NCBI GenBank assembly: GCA_003134655.1
Contig: PLBY01000123.1
Span: 1 to 64,000 of the forward strand
From: Acidobacteriaceae bacterium
GTDB taxonomy: Bacteria > Acidobacteriota > Terriglobia > Terriglobales > Acidobacteriaceae
Direction of reading: 5' to 3'
DNA length: 64,000 nt
In this document: one piece after another, positions 17,970-28,427 of the stretch
Layout of the letters: each line of letters starts with the position of its first letter
How positions within the stretch are numbered: the first letter of the stretch is position 1
Translations under genes and position numbers: made by a program
Notes under the pieces: model-generated
The model's input: only the letters and a program-made list of their open reading frames with translations
The model's database searches: none
What the model was told of the DNA's origin: nothing

Positions 17970-19910
17970 ATGTCTGTATTACAATCCCTGCTCATCTGGG
18001 GGGCCCTAGAGATGACAAGGCATCATGCTGTCCTGAGCGGAGCTCTGCGGCGCGAGTTCCAAAAGGATTTGGAACTCTTCAAGCACTTCCTTCTGCTGCT
18101 CAACAATACCAGCCCGATCCGCAACGTGGAACTCATGTGGCATGAGGAACAGGAAGAACTGGATCCTCTCAAAGCCAAGTTCAAGAGTCGCGTAGGAACC
18201 GGAGATGCCCTAGTTCAGCTTCAACCCTCCGGAGCCGCAGAGGCAAATCGCAATTCTCCCAGCACCTTATTCTGCGACCTGGTGCATGGTTTCGGCACTC
18301 ACGAAGAGGAAACTTGTGCTCGTTCTGACGTGCCTGCAAAGCAACGATGCCGCGCCACTGGTTGCACTCAGGTCTATGGCTGTCACGTAGGGCTCACGGA
18401 CATCGCGGTGCCGGTAATCTGCGATGGCCAGTATCTAGGGACGCTGTTCTCAGGGCAAGTGTCGACCATTCCGCCCAAGCCAGAAGGATTCCGTTTTGTA
18501 CGCGAGACTCTGGCGGGGCAGCCTCACATCAACTTTAAGAGTCTGGAAGCGGCTTATTACCAGGTGCCGGTCGTCAGTCAGGCGCAGGTTGCCGAGATGG
18601 TTCGAATCTTGGAATTGTTCGCGAGGTATATCTCGAATTCCTGGAAGCGCCTGCAACTCATCAGTGAATTTCAGAGAAACCATGACCGGGAACTGAGCCT
18701 GGATCGTAAGGAACTGGCCTCCATTCTGCTCTCGGGAGAAGTCGGCGATTTTCCGGAACTGAAAGCTCTCGCCAATCGTGCCGGTCTGCAACGGCTGCCG
18801 GAACGGGTGATGGTCCTGCAGATTGAACAACTACGCGCCGATTCCGCGCGTCATAGCACCATCCCGGCCCTCACCTTGAATCGCCTATCCCATGTGGTTG
18901 AAGACTTCTGCCAGAGCTTGCCGAATTCGCTGGCCATGGTCGTACGGCCGGGAGAAATCTGCATCTTTAACAGCCAGGAAGTGCGCAACCGCAGCCACCA
19001 GCGCCTCTCGCTGGAGGAAATGGCGGAGAGCATTCTGGCGAAAGTACGCTCCCAAACGATTGCCACGGTACGCATCGGCATCAGCGAAGAGCACCATCAA
19101 CCCGCCGAGTTGCTCAAAGCCTACCAGGAAGCGTGCTCTGCGCTGGATGCCGGCGGCAGTTCGGTCTCATTCTTCAGCGATCCGAAATCGCAAAAGGCTC
19201 AGCCCGCAGAGGTCATGGCACGCTTGGTCAAAGCATTTCGCCATGGCACCAGTGTTTCGAGTATCATGAGCGAATTCCTCGCACTGGCAACGCCGTCGGA
19301 TCATTCCCCGTCTGAAATCCAGCAGTCGCGAGCCTTGCTTACTTGGGCTATCGAACATCTGGCACTGGAGACTGTGAGCAGCGGCGTAAATCCGATTCAA
19401 GTTAATGCGGCCAAGGAGAAAGCGACGACCAGCGTGCTGCATGCTCCCAGCCCGTTTGGGGCAGGCGAGGCATTTCGGCGATTCGCTGACTTGGTTTCGC
19501 AGCAGATGGCCTCGGCCTTTTGCCAGCGCGAGCACAAGATTGTGCTGGCCATGAGCCGGCTGGTTGAAGAGCGCGGCGCGGCACAGATCACTATTCAGCA
19601 GCTCGCCGAGGCGGTTCATCTCTCATCTGGTCATTTGAGCCGCGTCTTCCGGCGTACGACCGGCATGACCCTGGAGCAATTCCTAATCCGGCAGCGGGTA
19701 GAATTAGCCAAGCGCGTTCTTCTCGATCCCCGGCTCAATGTCTCCGAGGTGGCCGACCGTTGCGGCTTTTGTAATCCCGCCTACTTTGCCTCGGTCTTCA
19801 AGAAGTACGTGAACTGCACGCCTCGGGAATTCGCCAGCCAGCCGCATCGCTGGGAGCCTTTAGGTGACGCTCCGCTTGTGCCTAGGCTGGCAGGGCGATC
19901 TTCTTCCTGA
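17970..19910 (+). CDS. PocR-domain AraC-family transcriptional regulator
   Basis: A 646-residue regulator. The N-terminal part (about residues 25-230) is PocR-like, with a Cys cluster ETCARSDVPAKQRC / GCTQVYGCHVGLTDIAVPV and GQYLGTLFSGQV. A central region resembles the middle domain of other long AraC regulators (GISEEHHQPAELLKAYQEA). The C-terminal 100 residues are a double helix-turn-helix of the AraC type: LAEAVHLSSGHLSRVFRRTT and VSEVADRCGFCNPAYFASVF. PocR domains bind small ligands such as diols. It probably controls the adjacent glycosidase and catabolic genes. ATG 18012 is an alternative start; neither has a strong Shine-Dalgarno. Confidence 0.85.
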   Translation: MSVLQSLLIWGALEMTRHHAVLSGALRREFQKDLELFKHFLLLLNNTSPIRNVELMWHEEQEELDPLKAKFKSRVGTGDALVQLQPSGAAEANRNSPSTLFCDLVHGFGTHEEETCARSDVPAKQRCRATGCTQVYGCHVGLTDIAVPVICDGQYLGTLFSGQVSTIPPKPEGFRFVRETLAGQPHINFKSLEAAYYQVPVVSQAQVAEMVRILELFARYISNSWKRLQLISEFQRNHDRELSLDRKELASILLSGEVGDFPELKALANRAGLQRLPERVMVLQIEQLRADSARHSTIPALTLNRLSHVVEDFCQSLPNSLAMVVRPGEICIFNSQEVRNRSHQRLSLEEMAESILAKVRSQTIATVRIGISEEHHQPAELLKAYQEACSALDAGGSSVSFFSDPKSQKAQPAEVMARLVKAFRHGTSVSSIMSEFLALATPSDHSPSEIQQSRALLTWAIEHLALETVSSGVNPIQVNAAKEKATTSVLHAPSPFGAGEAFRRFADLVSQQMASAFCQREHKIVLAMSRLVEERGAAQITIQQLAEAVHLSSGHLSRVFRRTTGMTLEQFLIRQRVELAKRVLLDPRLNVSEVADRCGFCNPAYFASVFKKYVNCTPREFASQPHRWEPLGDAPLVPRLAGRSSS

Positions 19911-19951
19911 ATGCTACGTTCTGGATCGAAGCAAGAGAAACGCTGGGTTTT

Positions 19952-20803
19952 CTAAACCACGCGATTCCGCAGTATGCCCAACCCTTCAATATCCACTTCC
20001 ATCACGTCTCCGGGCTTCAGAAATACCGGAGGCTTGCGGAACACTCCCACGCCGTCCGGAGTTCCCGTCGCGATGATGTCGCCCGGTTCTAGCGTAATTG
20101 CGGCAGAAATGAACGCAATCAATGTCGGAATTTTGAATATGAGATTCGAAGTGTTGGAATTCTGTACGACCGCCCCGTTGACCCGCATCTGAATGGAAAG
20201 GGCATGAGGATCGGGAACAGCGTCCCTTGTGGTGAGCCAGGGTCCGGTGGGACAAAATGTGTCGCAGGACTTTCCCCGTACCCACTGCTTGTCAGCAAAC
20301 TGCCATCTGCGTGCAGACACGTCGTTCAACGGCATGTATCCCGCCACGCACGCCAGAGCTTCGGCCTCTGAAACAGCCTTTGTCTTGCGGCCGATGACGA
20401 CGGCCAACTCGGCCTCATAATCGCCCTGGGGATCGTCCGCGGGCAGCACAACGGGAGCGTCCGGCCCGTTGATGCTCGATGGGAACTTGGCGAAAATGAT
20501 CGGCGCCGTGGGAATCTCCTGCTTGGTTTCGATGGCGTGGTCGCGATAGTTCAGGCCCACTGCAATGATTTTTCCCGGGCGCGTCACCGGAGGTAAGAGA
20601 GCCACATCGCAGAGACGGTGCTCGGAATGCGGGGTGGACTCGCCTCGAGCAATTTTCTCGGCTTCGGCCTGAGCCGCACTTCCCGCCATCAGAAAACGGG
20701 TCATGTTGTGATAGATGGAGGGGTCGAGCGGAAAGATCTGATCACCGACAACAACACCCACGTGAGGTGTTCCACTCGCTGGTTGAAAGGTCACGAGGCG
20801 CAC
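19952..20803 (-). CDS. fumarylacetoacetate hydrolase (FAH) family protein
   Basis: About 283 residues with the FAH fold: KIIAVGLNYRDHA, PIIFAKFPSSINGPD, YEAELAVVIGRK (metal-binding Glu pair) and IATGTPDGVGVFRKPP. Family members hydrolyse or decarboxylate acylpyruvates; in fucose and rhamnose oxidation they split 2,4-diketo-3-deoxy acids. GTG 20803 is chosen because MRLVTFQPAS matches the usual family start; a TTG at 20809 is also in frame. Convergent with the PocR/AraC gene, 41 bp apart. Confidence 0.8.
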   Translation of the reverse strand: MRLVTFQPASGTPHVGVVVGDQIFPLDPSIYHNMTRFLMAGSAAQAEAEKIARGESTPHSEHRLCDVALLPPVTRPGKIIAVGLNYRDHAIETKQEIPTAPIIFAKFPSSINGPDAPVVLPADDPQGDYEAELAVVIGRKTKAVSEAEALACVAGYMPLNDVSARRWQFADKQWVRGKSCDTFCPTGPWLTTRDAVPDPHALSIQMRVNGAVVQNSNTSNLIFKIPTLIAFISAAITLEPGDIIATGTPDGVGVFRKPPVFLKPGDVMEVDIEGLGILRNRVV

Positions 20804-20960
20804 CCCCAAATTCTAAAGCGAGGAGCAGTTCGCCGCTTATGGATTAACGATGAAACCAGCGTACCTACGGGCTGGCCGATCATGGGAGGGTCTTCCAGCC
20901 AATTCGCCGTCAAATCCAAGCCGTCTTGAATCGCTTTTGGTGCCGAAAGTTGCGGAAAGG

Positions 20961-23588
20961 CTAGTCAGGTCCATCGCCGACAAATGTCACTATAGCTTTG
21001 CCGTGTTGGTAGACGTGCGGTTCTTTCTCGTGGGTGGGCACACTGACGGTAAATCGATATAAGGCTGGCGAAATGGCCTCGAAGGTAGCGCCTTGTACAT
21101 CTCTAATTGTCCAAGACGTGCGAAGTTCGAAGCCGGAGATTGCCGATGGCAGGTAGTCGAAAGCGACCGTATAGACTCGGCCCTTAAGATTTATTCCGGT
21201 AATTTTGATTGCCTTACTGGGCTCCCCAATCATGAGCTGTGGAGGCTCCGTGATAATCGCAACTCCGCCCGTGTAACCGATTGTGAGCAATGTATTCCCG
21301 TGAGGCAGGCGGAATTCTACTCTCGCGTGGGTATCCTGCGGGTGCGGCTCGAGAGTCGCAGCGATGGATCGCTTCCCTAGCTGTGCGCTTCGCAGCTTCG
21401 CCCCGAAGGGGATTTCGGGATCAAAGACTATCTCGACTGGAGCGCCTTCATTTTGCATCTGGAGTCGTATTTCATTGGCGGACCGAACCACGTTGACGCT
21501 TATTTCAGAGCCCCCTACTTGCAGGTTCCGCAAGGTGATCGCATTCCAGTTCGGCGGCAGGTGCGGAGCGAGGGTGGCGCGATTCGACACGCCGTCTACT
21601 TGAATTCCCAGCAATCCACTGACGGTTGCGGTGAAGAACGCCGCGGACGACCAAGTTTGCTCTGGCACGGACTCTAGTTCTTCGTGATAGTAATCCCCTG
21701 CGAGCGCCTCATGCATGTGCCCCACCGAATCGAGAGAAGTCCATGGGATGAGTGCGCTCCAAATTGGCAAGGCGGTCACGGGTCGATGCTCGGCCCAGAA
21801 TGTGGCGGCCATGCCGGAAGTGCCGATAGCCCAGACACTCCCGCTGGCATAGGAATTTGGGTCGTACGTGCTGGCGCTGGATGCCCTCCCTCGCGTGCCC
21901 CAGTCGGCCTGAAAATCAGAAGCGGCGAACTGGTCAACCAGTAAATCGGACTGCGTTAGAGGAAGTAGAAGCCTTCCCGAAATACGAATTGGACCGATCG
22001 CGCGATCAAGCAATGGCGTTCCGGAAGGGGTGTAGCCGGTGATCCAAAACTGCTGTCGTTCGTCCCAGTACCTTTGCGGGATGGCGAGGCTGGCTTGTTC
22101 GCTACTGGCTCTGGCTTCCTCTGCCGCTGCCCCGTGACCCGTCGCGGCAGCGAGATCCGCAAAGGCCTGCGATGCTCCCGCCCAACTAGCAGACAACGCC
22201 AGTTCATCGCTGAGCGCGTCTTGTTCCCGCTCGCCTTGCTTTTCAGAAGGAATGCGGGGCAGCCCATCCTTAGGATCTCGGAGAGAGCGGCAATAATCGT
22301 AAGCAGACTGAATCGAGGGCCAATGAGCTTTCACGAAATCCTGATCGCCCGTTGCGGAAAAATAATCACCCACCGTGTTGAGGAAGTCGAAAGTTAAGTC
22401 CACGTGGAGATACATATAAGGGTACTTGCCCCAGTCCACCCATCCCGCGCTCTGCGAAAGTTCATGCCAGATCATGCCGCTTTTCTGATCTTGATACTTA
22501 AGAATGAATTCGAGTTCTTGGCGAGCCCGGCCGTATTGTCCATCGGCGAGCAGAGCTCGAATGGCAACCATTCCATCCCCAGCGAAAAACCAGTCATACT
22601 GCGGACGCCGGGCATTCCGAGAGGGACCGTATCCGGCGACAAGGCCACATCCTAGATCGGGATTACAGACCCAGGCCTGATCGAGCGCGATTTCTGACCA
22701 GGCTAATGCACGGTTGGTGTCAGCATCCGGCGTTTCAATTTGCAGGGCGCGGCTCAGTAGATCGGAGTAGTGTTCGACGGCGGCTTTTTCCAGGGAAGCG
22801 CCTTCATCCAAGAGTTTCCTAGCCATCACGCTCGCATCGTGACCCGGCCCGTCCCCCGAGATAATGACTCGCGCTGTATTGTGGTCGCCGCCGACGCGAA
22901 TGGTGAATGCCAAGCCGGTCGTACGACCCACATGCTGGGCGCTGTTTGGCGTTTCATCATGCGCCACGATATCGGGCGAACCGACGCTGGCCGTGAATCG
23001 ATGCGTCGGCTCAGAAAGAAAATATGCCGAAGTGGCAGAACTCCACACTACTTCCTGGCCTCCTATGGAGCCCGGCCACATCAGATCCAGCACGGGGATG
23101 AAACGGATCTCAATATCGACGGGGCGTGCGCTCTGCACTTCGTAGCGGATGACCGCGCCCGGTTCATCGAGCGGAACGAAGAGTTTTTCGTGGACTATGA
23201 AATCGGGTCCGGCGTAAATGCGAGTCACCGCTTCGGGACTGTAGATGATTCGCCGCAGTAGACTCTGGCCGTCAATCCCGGTGGTTGCACCTTGTTGGCG
23301 AAGGGTTACTCTGAACGAACGAATGATCTGCAAGGGATAGGCCCACACCTCCAGACCGTCATTGGAGCATCCCTGGGAATAGCCGAAGATTGCGGCCCGG
23401 CGTCCATGAACTGAAATGAATCGTCTGGGCCCGGTGGAGTCTGTACTCCAAGCTAGCCTTCTCAAGGTGCGTTCGGTATCCGCCTGGGTCTGAGTTCCGA
23501 GCCAGCCCAAGCAGGAGATCAGCACAAACAGCGATAAAAATGCTGCCTTAGCATGTTGACGGAGATCGATTTTGCTCGGTTGCGACAT
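20961..23588 (-). CDS. exported six-hairpin glycosidase (glycogen-debranching-like)
   Basis: An 875-residue protein with a signal peptide (AAFLSLFVLISCLGWLG). An N-terminal beta-sandwich is followed by an (alpha/alpha)6 region: RRPQYDWFFAGDGMVAIRAL, QDQKSGMIWHELSQS, YLHVDLTFDFLNTVGDYF, DPNSYASGSVWAIGTSG and PEQTWSSAAFF. This resembles the amylo-alpha-1,6-glucosidase / GH63-like group of six-hairpin enzymes; the Asp of FFAGDG and the Glu of IWHELS are candidate catalytic residues. A C-terminal all-beta extension of about 110 residues is of unknown role. The substrate could be another alpha-linked glycan. Divergent from GH31. Confidence 0.65.
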   Translation of the reverse strand: MSQPSKIDLRQHAKAAFLSLFVLISCLGWLGTQTQADTERTLRRLAWSTDSTGPRRFISVHGRRAAIFGYSQGCSNDGLEVWAYPLQIIRSFRVTLRQQGATTGIDGQSLLRRIIYSPEAVTRIYAGPDFIVHEKLFVPLDEPGAVIRYEVQSARPVDIEIRFIPVLDLMWPGSIGGQEVVWSSATSAYFLSEPTHRFTASVGSPDIVAHDETPNSAQHVGRTTGLAFTIRVGGDHNTARVIISGDGPGHDASVMARKLLDEGASLEKAAVEHYSDLLSRALQIETPDADTNRALAWSEIALDQAWVCNPDLGCGLVAGYGPSRNARRPQYDWFFAGDGMVAIRALLADGQYGRARQELEFILKYQDQKSGMIWHELSQSAGWVDWGKYPYMYLHVDLTFDFLNTVGDYFSATGDQDFVKAHWPSIQSAYDYCRSLRDPKDGLPRIPSEKQGEREQDALSDELALSASWAGASQAFADLAAATGHGAAAEEARASSEQASLAIPQRYWDERQQFWITGYTPSGTPLLDRAIGPIRISGRLLLPLTQSDLLVDQFAASDFQADWGTRGRASSASTYDPNSYASGSVWAIGTSGMAATFWAEHRPVTALPIWSALIPWTSLDSVGHMHEALAGDYYHEELESVPEQTWSSAAFFTATVSGLLGIQVDGVSNRATLAPHLPPNWNAITLRNLQVGGSEISVNVVRSANEIRLQMQNEGAPVEIVFDPEIPFGAKLRSAQLGKRSIAATLEPHPQDTHARVEFRLPHGNTLLTIGYTGGVAIITEPPQLMIGEPSKAIKITGINLKGRVYTVAFDYLPSAISGFELRTSWTIRDVQGATFEAISPALYRFTVSVPTHEKEPHVYQHGKAIVTFVGDGPD

Positions 23589-23807
23589 TGCGCTGGCGGT
23601 TTCGTCTACCTCACATGCAAGTAAGGCGAATACTGTTTTTCATCGATCGCCACATTAGGGTATCAGTTTCATTGGGCCGCGTGCGGCACAACCACCGATC
23701 TACGGCGATTTTCGCGGAATATGGGGAGGCACGCCACCCTGGGATGGCCGCGAAGGACCTTCGCGAGGTTTCCATCTACCTATCTCCCCATTTACAATCT
23801 TGCCGCC

Positions 23808-26642
23808 ATGAGAAAGCGTAGCCTTCCGTTACATGTGGAGCCCCAACGTCTGGTCTCGAACTCAGGTTTCGGCATTGCTCTGCTTACGGCTTGCCTGATT
23901 GCGACATTCGTTTCAGGAACAGCCCGCACCATGGAAGGGCAGACCTCGATCACGTCGAACGTTCCGGGGCTTTACACCCCGACGGCGGATCCGGAGGCTG
24001 TCGTCATCCATGAACAGGCGCGCTTCACAGTCCTGACTCCACAACTGATCCGTATGGAGTGGGCGGCCGACGGCAAGTTCGAAGACCACGCCTCACTGGT
24101 CTTTCTGAATCGGCGCCTGCCGGTACCAAAGTTTACCGCCAAGATCTCCCAAAGAAACCTCGTGATCAAGACCGACGCTCTTGAGCTGAACTATCAACCT
24201 GCGCCGAGATCCAACGGCAAATTCACAACTGACAATCTTGAAATCAAGCTCTCCCTCAACGGCCAGCCCGTCGTGTGGCATCCCGGCATCCCCGACACAG
24301 GCAATCTCATGGGCACCGCACGCACCCTCGACGGCGCCCTCGGCGATAAGACACAAGAGCCGATCGAACCGGGCCTCATCTCCCGCGATGGCTGGACGGT
24401 AGTGGACGACTCCACGCGGCCGCTGTTCGACTCTGCCGACTTTAGTTTCGTCGGCGGTGAGAGCAGCCCGTGGCCCTGGTTACTGCATCGCCGGGAGGGC
24501 GATCGTCAGGACTGGTATTTCTTTGGCTACGGCCACAACTATAAACAGGCGCTCTCTGACTACACCAAAGTGGCCGGACGCATCCCGTTGCCGCCGCGCT
24601 TTGCCTTCGGCGCATGGTGGTCGCGCTACTGGGCCTACAGCGACCAGGAGCTCGGAGACTTGGTGCATGGCTTCCGCAAGAACGATGTCCCACTCGACGT
24701 GCTAGTCATTGACATGGATTGGCATCTGACGTTCGGCTCCTTCGGCATCGGCAAGTCTCCGCTCGACCAGTCAGGACATACCAAGGGTTGGAGCGGCTAC
24801 AGTTGGAACACGCTGCTGTTTCCCGATCCCGAGCAGTTCTTGAAGAACATTCACGATGAGGGGCTCAAGATCACGCTAAACCTGCATCCGGCGTCGGGCG
24901 TACAACCGTGGGAGGACGCTTACCCGGCGATGGCGCGGGCCATGGGCATCGATCCCGCGACCAAGCAGTACGTGCCGTTCGACATCACCAAACAGAAGTT
25001 CGCGACCAACTACATGCGCCTGCTGCATCATCCGCTGGAGCAGCAGGGTGTCGACTTCTGGTGGCTCGACTGGCAGCAGGAAGCCAATACCCAGACTCCG
25101 GGAGTAAACCCAACGTGGTGGCTGAATTACGTGCACTTCACTGATCAGGAGCGCGAAGGCAAGCGGCCGCTGCTATTCCATCGCTGGGGAGGCCTTGGTA
25201 ATCATCGTTACCAGATCGGCTTCTCCGGCGACACGATCTCCGTTTGGGAGTCGTTGGCCTTTCAGCCGTGGTTCACCGCTACCGCCGCGAACGTCGGCTA
25301 CGCCTACTGGAGCCACGATATCGGCGGACACGCGCCCGGCGTCGTCGATCCGGAGCTATACACTCGCTGGCTGCAGTTCGGTACCTTTAGTCCCATCCTG
25401 CGCACGCACACGACCAAGAATCCCGATTCTGAACGCCGCATCTGGGCCTATCCGGAGCCGTACTCCGACCTCATGCGCCAAACCTATCATCTCCGCTATG
25501 CCTTGCTTCCGTATATTTACAGCGAAGCCCGCCGCACTTACGACTCCGGCGTCGCGTTCCTGCACCCGCTGTACTACGATTGGCCGGAAGCCGACGAAGC
25601 CTACACCAATAAGAACGAATATGTTTTTGGGCAGCAGATGGTCGTCGATCCAGTGGTCGCTCCGGGCGACAAGATTACCGGCCTCGCAAACGAGTCACTC
25701 TGGCTTCCGCGGGGTGAGTGGATCGAGTGGCAGACGGGCGCACAGTTCACAGGGCCGGTGACCGTGAAGCGCAACTTTTCCATTCGGCAGATACCGGTCT
25801 ATGTGCGCGCCGGCGCAATTGTGCCCGAAGCACCGCCTATGCAGTTCTCCAACCAGAAGCCGCTCGACCCGTTGGTCATACGTGTTTTTCCACTCCGGGA
25901 TGGACAGCGCTCGACATACACCCTCTATGAGGATGCTGGGGATTCGCGCGGGTATCAGCAGAACGAAGCCGCACGCACCGAACTCAGCTCTTCCGAGAAT
26001 GGAAGCGAGTTGATGGTCAGGATTGCAGCCGCCAAGGGTATCTACAAGGGCATGCCAACCGCTCGGACGTACGAGGTTTGCCTGCCGGACGACTGGCCAC
26101 CAGCCAGTGTCACAATGAACGGACGCGCATTGTCCTACTCCCCGCGCGAAGGCATGACTGGTTGGCGCTTTGAAGGCAACACGTTGACGACCATCATCAC
26201 GATGCGGCAAACCTCGGTTACACTTCCGGTGACTATACGCGTAACTCGCGCTGCCGGACTGCTCGCTCGACGCGATGAGCTCAAGGGCTTCGCAGGCGCT
26301 ATGACCCGGCTACACGAAGCTTACGACTCTCTGAACCAGACATGGCCCTTCGCGTGGTCGCCGGATGAGTTGATCGACATGATGCAGACGGGCGATCGCC
26401 TGACCTATCGCCCCCAGCAAGCGGGTGAGCAGTTGACCCGTTACCGCACGGCGCTCACGCAGGCGATCGCAAAGGTGAATGAGTTGGCCAAACAGCCAAG
26501 CGAGACAGACATCGAGACATTGGCACAGCGCTTCCATTTGGATCCAAATTCGGAAGAGGCACAGAAGAAGGTCGCTGATTACCGCAGCCGCGTCGCGTGC
26601 GCGCTCGCCGCGCTGGCGGATGTGCCGAGTCCCCCACTATGA
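23808..26642 (+). CDS. exported GH31 alpha-glucosidase/alpha-xylosidase
   Basis: A 944-residue GH31 enzyme. N-terminal membrane/signal segment (FGIALLTACLIATFVSG); substrate-barrel motifs GAWWSRYWAYSDQE, VIDMDWHLT, LNLHPASGVQPWED; nucleophile Asp421 in WWLDWQQE; acid/base Asp475 in FSGDT; then AYWSHDIGG and the usual distal beta-domains with PVYVRAGAIVPE. A C-terminal helical tail of about 130 residues is additional. The ATG opening MRKRSLPL at 23808 is preferred over in-frame codons upstream, because the hydrophobic segment then sits near the N-terminus. GH31 enzymes remove alpha-glucosyl or alpha-xylosyl units; specificity is not readable. Confidence 0.88.
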   Translation: MRKRSLPLHVEPQRLVSNSGFGIALLTACLIATFVSGTARTMEGQTSITSNVPGLYTPTADPEAVVIHEQARFTVLTPQLIRMEWAADGKFEDHASLVFLNRRLPVPKFTAKISQRNLVIKTDALELNYQPAPRSNGKFTTDNLEIKLSLNGQPVVWHPGIPDTGNLMGTARTLDGALGDKTQEPIEPGLISRDGWTVVDDSTRPLFDSADFSFVGGESSPWPWLLHRREGDRQDWYFFGYGHNYKQALSDYTKVAGRIPLPPRFAFGAWWSRYWAYSDQELGDLVHGFRKNDVPLDVLVIDMDWHLTFGSFGIGKSPLDQSGHTKGWSGYSWNTLLFPDPEQFLKNIHDEGLKITLNLHPASGVQPWEDAYPAMARAMGIDPATKQYVPFDITKQKFATNYMRLLHHPLEQQGVDFWWLDWQQEANTQTPGVNPTWWLNYVHFTDQEREGKRPLLFHRWGGLGNHRYQIGFSGDTISVWESLAFQPWFTATAANVGYAYWSHDIGGHAPGVVDPELYTRWLQFGTFSPILRTHTTKNPDSERRIWAYPEPYSDLMRQTYHLRYALLPYIYSEARRTYDSGVAFLHPLYYDWPEADEAYTNKNEYVFGQQMVVDPVVAPGDKITGLANESLWLPRGEWIEWQTGAQFTGPVTVKRNFSIRQIPVYVRAGAIVPEAPPMQFSNQKPLDPLVIRVFPLRDGQRSTYTLYEDAGDSRGYQQNEAARTELSSSENGSELMVRIAAAKGIYKGMPTARTYEVCLPDDWPPASVTMNGRALSYSPREGMTGWRFEGNTLTTIITMRQTSVTLPVTIRVTRAAGLLARRDELKGFAGAMTRLHEAYDSLNQTWPFAWSPDELIDMMQTGDRLTYRPQQAGEQLTRYRTALTQAIAKVNELAKQPSETDIETLAQRFHLDPNSEEAQKKVADYRSRVACALAALADVPSPPL

Positions 26643-26741
26643 TGCGCCCCGGTAGAATGCACTCGAAAGGAACGACCCTTAGAGTCCACTTGACCACCAC
26701 GTCGTGTTAACGCTGGCTGCAGACTCAACCACTCAACTTGT

Positions 26742-28171
26742 CAACCGTGTGCTTCCTCTGACGTTTACGGCGAAGTGCAGGGTCATTATCTGCAAAATAA
26801 TCCGGGAGACACTGCAGGCAGTCTTCACAGCTATCAGCAGGCGCTTCAGCTTCGTCAAAAAATCGCGTCGAAATCCAACGATTCCAAAGATGCTCTCGCG
26901 CTAGCCAGAAGTTACCATATGGTGGCGAACCAGCAGTGGGCAACGGATGATGTGCAACTCGCACTTGCGAATGCCGCAAAAGCAGTCAAGATTTGCGAAG
27001 GCTCGCTTCAAAAGAACCGCGCAATTCCGATATTCTCTTTGAATTGTCCTTCGACTATGCGTTGATGGGCGACATTCAATTTGCCGATCACTCCAGCGAT
27101 AGCAACCTCCATTCGGTTGCGGTCGAAAGCTATACCAAGGCAATAGCAGTGAGCGCAGCGATGTTAAAGATGAACCCTGACAACGAAAAACTTCAGGCTG
27201 CTTACGAGCAAGATCTCACAGAGATCGGAAGAATCCTGGAGGAGCGGCGGGATCTTTCTGGAGCCCTGGAAAAGTATCAGGCGGCACTTACGTTGGCCCA
27301 ATCCATTTCCAAGCGCAACCCTACTACCAGAAATGTACGGATGGTGGCCGTTGCCTACAACCGGATCGCTGGCGTGTACGACTCTCTGAACAACAAGCAG
27401 CTCTCCCTGGAGAACAATCAGAACGCGCTTGCAATCTATCAACAGCTGATTGCCGCCGATCCGCAGAACCGACTTTTACAACAGGGCCTCGCGATTGCCT
27501 ATGCCAATGTGTCCACGCAGGCGTCCGTCGCTGGCAAGAACAGCCGAAGCCTTGATGCCATGGAGAAAAGCCTTCAACTCATGAAGGACGTAGTCGCCGC
27601 GAGCTCGCAGAATGTACAGCAAAAAATCATTCTGGCCGCCGTTTACGAAGCTCGAGGATCGAACTACCTGCGCTGGGGGGAGTTTGAGCCGGCGCAAAAA
27701 GAATACGAAGAATGCTTCACCATTCATGAAAAGCTGAACTCCTCACCCGGCAAAAACGGCAGCACGCCATCGGAGGTGGACTGCAAGGCCAAGATTGGCA
27801 TCGCGGCCATGCGCGCCCGCGACGCCAAAAAAGCGGCCGCGGCGTTTCAGCAAGCCCTCAATCTGGCACAACCTCTGCTGACTGCGCACGAACCCGACTC
27901 CGCAGCACTCTTCGCAGCCGCGGACTCCTACGCCGCTTTGGGAGAAATCGAAATACAGCAAGCGATGAGTCGCTCGCCTTCGAACATCACTGCGGAACAC
28001 TGGAAGAAAGCGCAATCTTGGTACGTCCGCAGTCTCGACGTTTGGGAAAAAATCCCTCCAGTTCGCCGCCCGCGCCCCGTTACTTCCGTAGTCGCAGCTG
28101 ACTTCGAGACAGTGACAAAAAACCTGCACCGGTGTGAAACATCCTTGCCCGTCAACTTGCCCCAGCACTGA
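26742..28171 (+). pseudogene. TPR region of a Ser/Thr-kinase-type gene, 5'-truncated and frameshifted
   Basis: The frame from about 26742 reads VYGEVQGHYLQNNPGDTAGS, then SYQQALQLRQKIASKSN, the TPR region that follows the membrane segment in acidobacterial-type serine/threonine kinases. Homology leaves that frame at about 27018 and continues in the next one as KEPRNSDILFELSFDYALMG. A single missing C (AACCGCGC for AACCCGCGC) would explain it. Downstream are several more TPRs (GALEKYQAALTLAQSISKRN, LENNQNALAIYQQLIAADPQ) to a stop at 28171. The kinase domain is absent. A 392-codon frame remains open, so a truncated product is possible, but the gene is best called a remnant. Confidence 0.65.
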
Positions 28172-28254
28172 ACTGATCCCGCTCAATCCCCACGAAGTTA
28201 CAATTCTGTAACGCTCGCCGAAACTTTCTGTTTTATGCCCGAATCAAAATCGCA

Positions 28255-28420
28255 CGAGCGCCCTGCTCGAAAAACTCGCTACTGTCGTCGCGACATCGAA
28301 GTTCGACAAGCGACCAGTCGCCTTGCCATCAGATATCCATCGGGAGCATTGGAAGAAAGCCCCTTCATCGTATTCGAGAAGCTCGGGGGTCTGGGAAGAG
28401 GTTCCGTCAGCCCAGCGGAC
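28255..28420 (+). pseudogene. degenerate second copy of the TPR-gene tail
   Basis: Reading one frame here gives EHWKKAPSSYSRSSGVWEEV, which aligns with EHWKKAQSWYVRSLDVWEKI near the 3' end of the preceding TPR gene (27994-28060). DNA identity is visible in GGAAGAAAGC and the following bases. It has no start codon of its own and no further domain. It therefore looks like the tail of a second, tandem member of the same family, left after a deletion. Confidence 0.5.
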
Positions 28421-28427
28421 CCCTATG

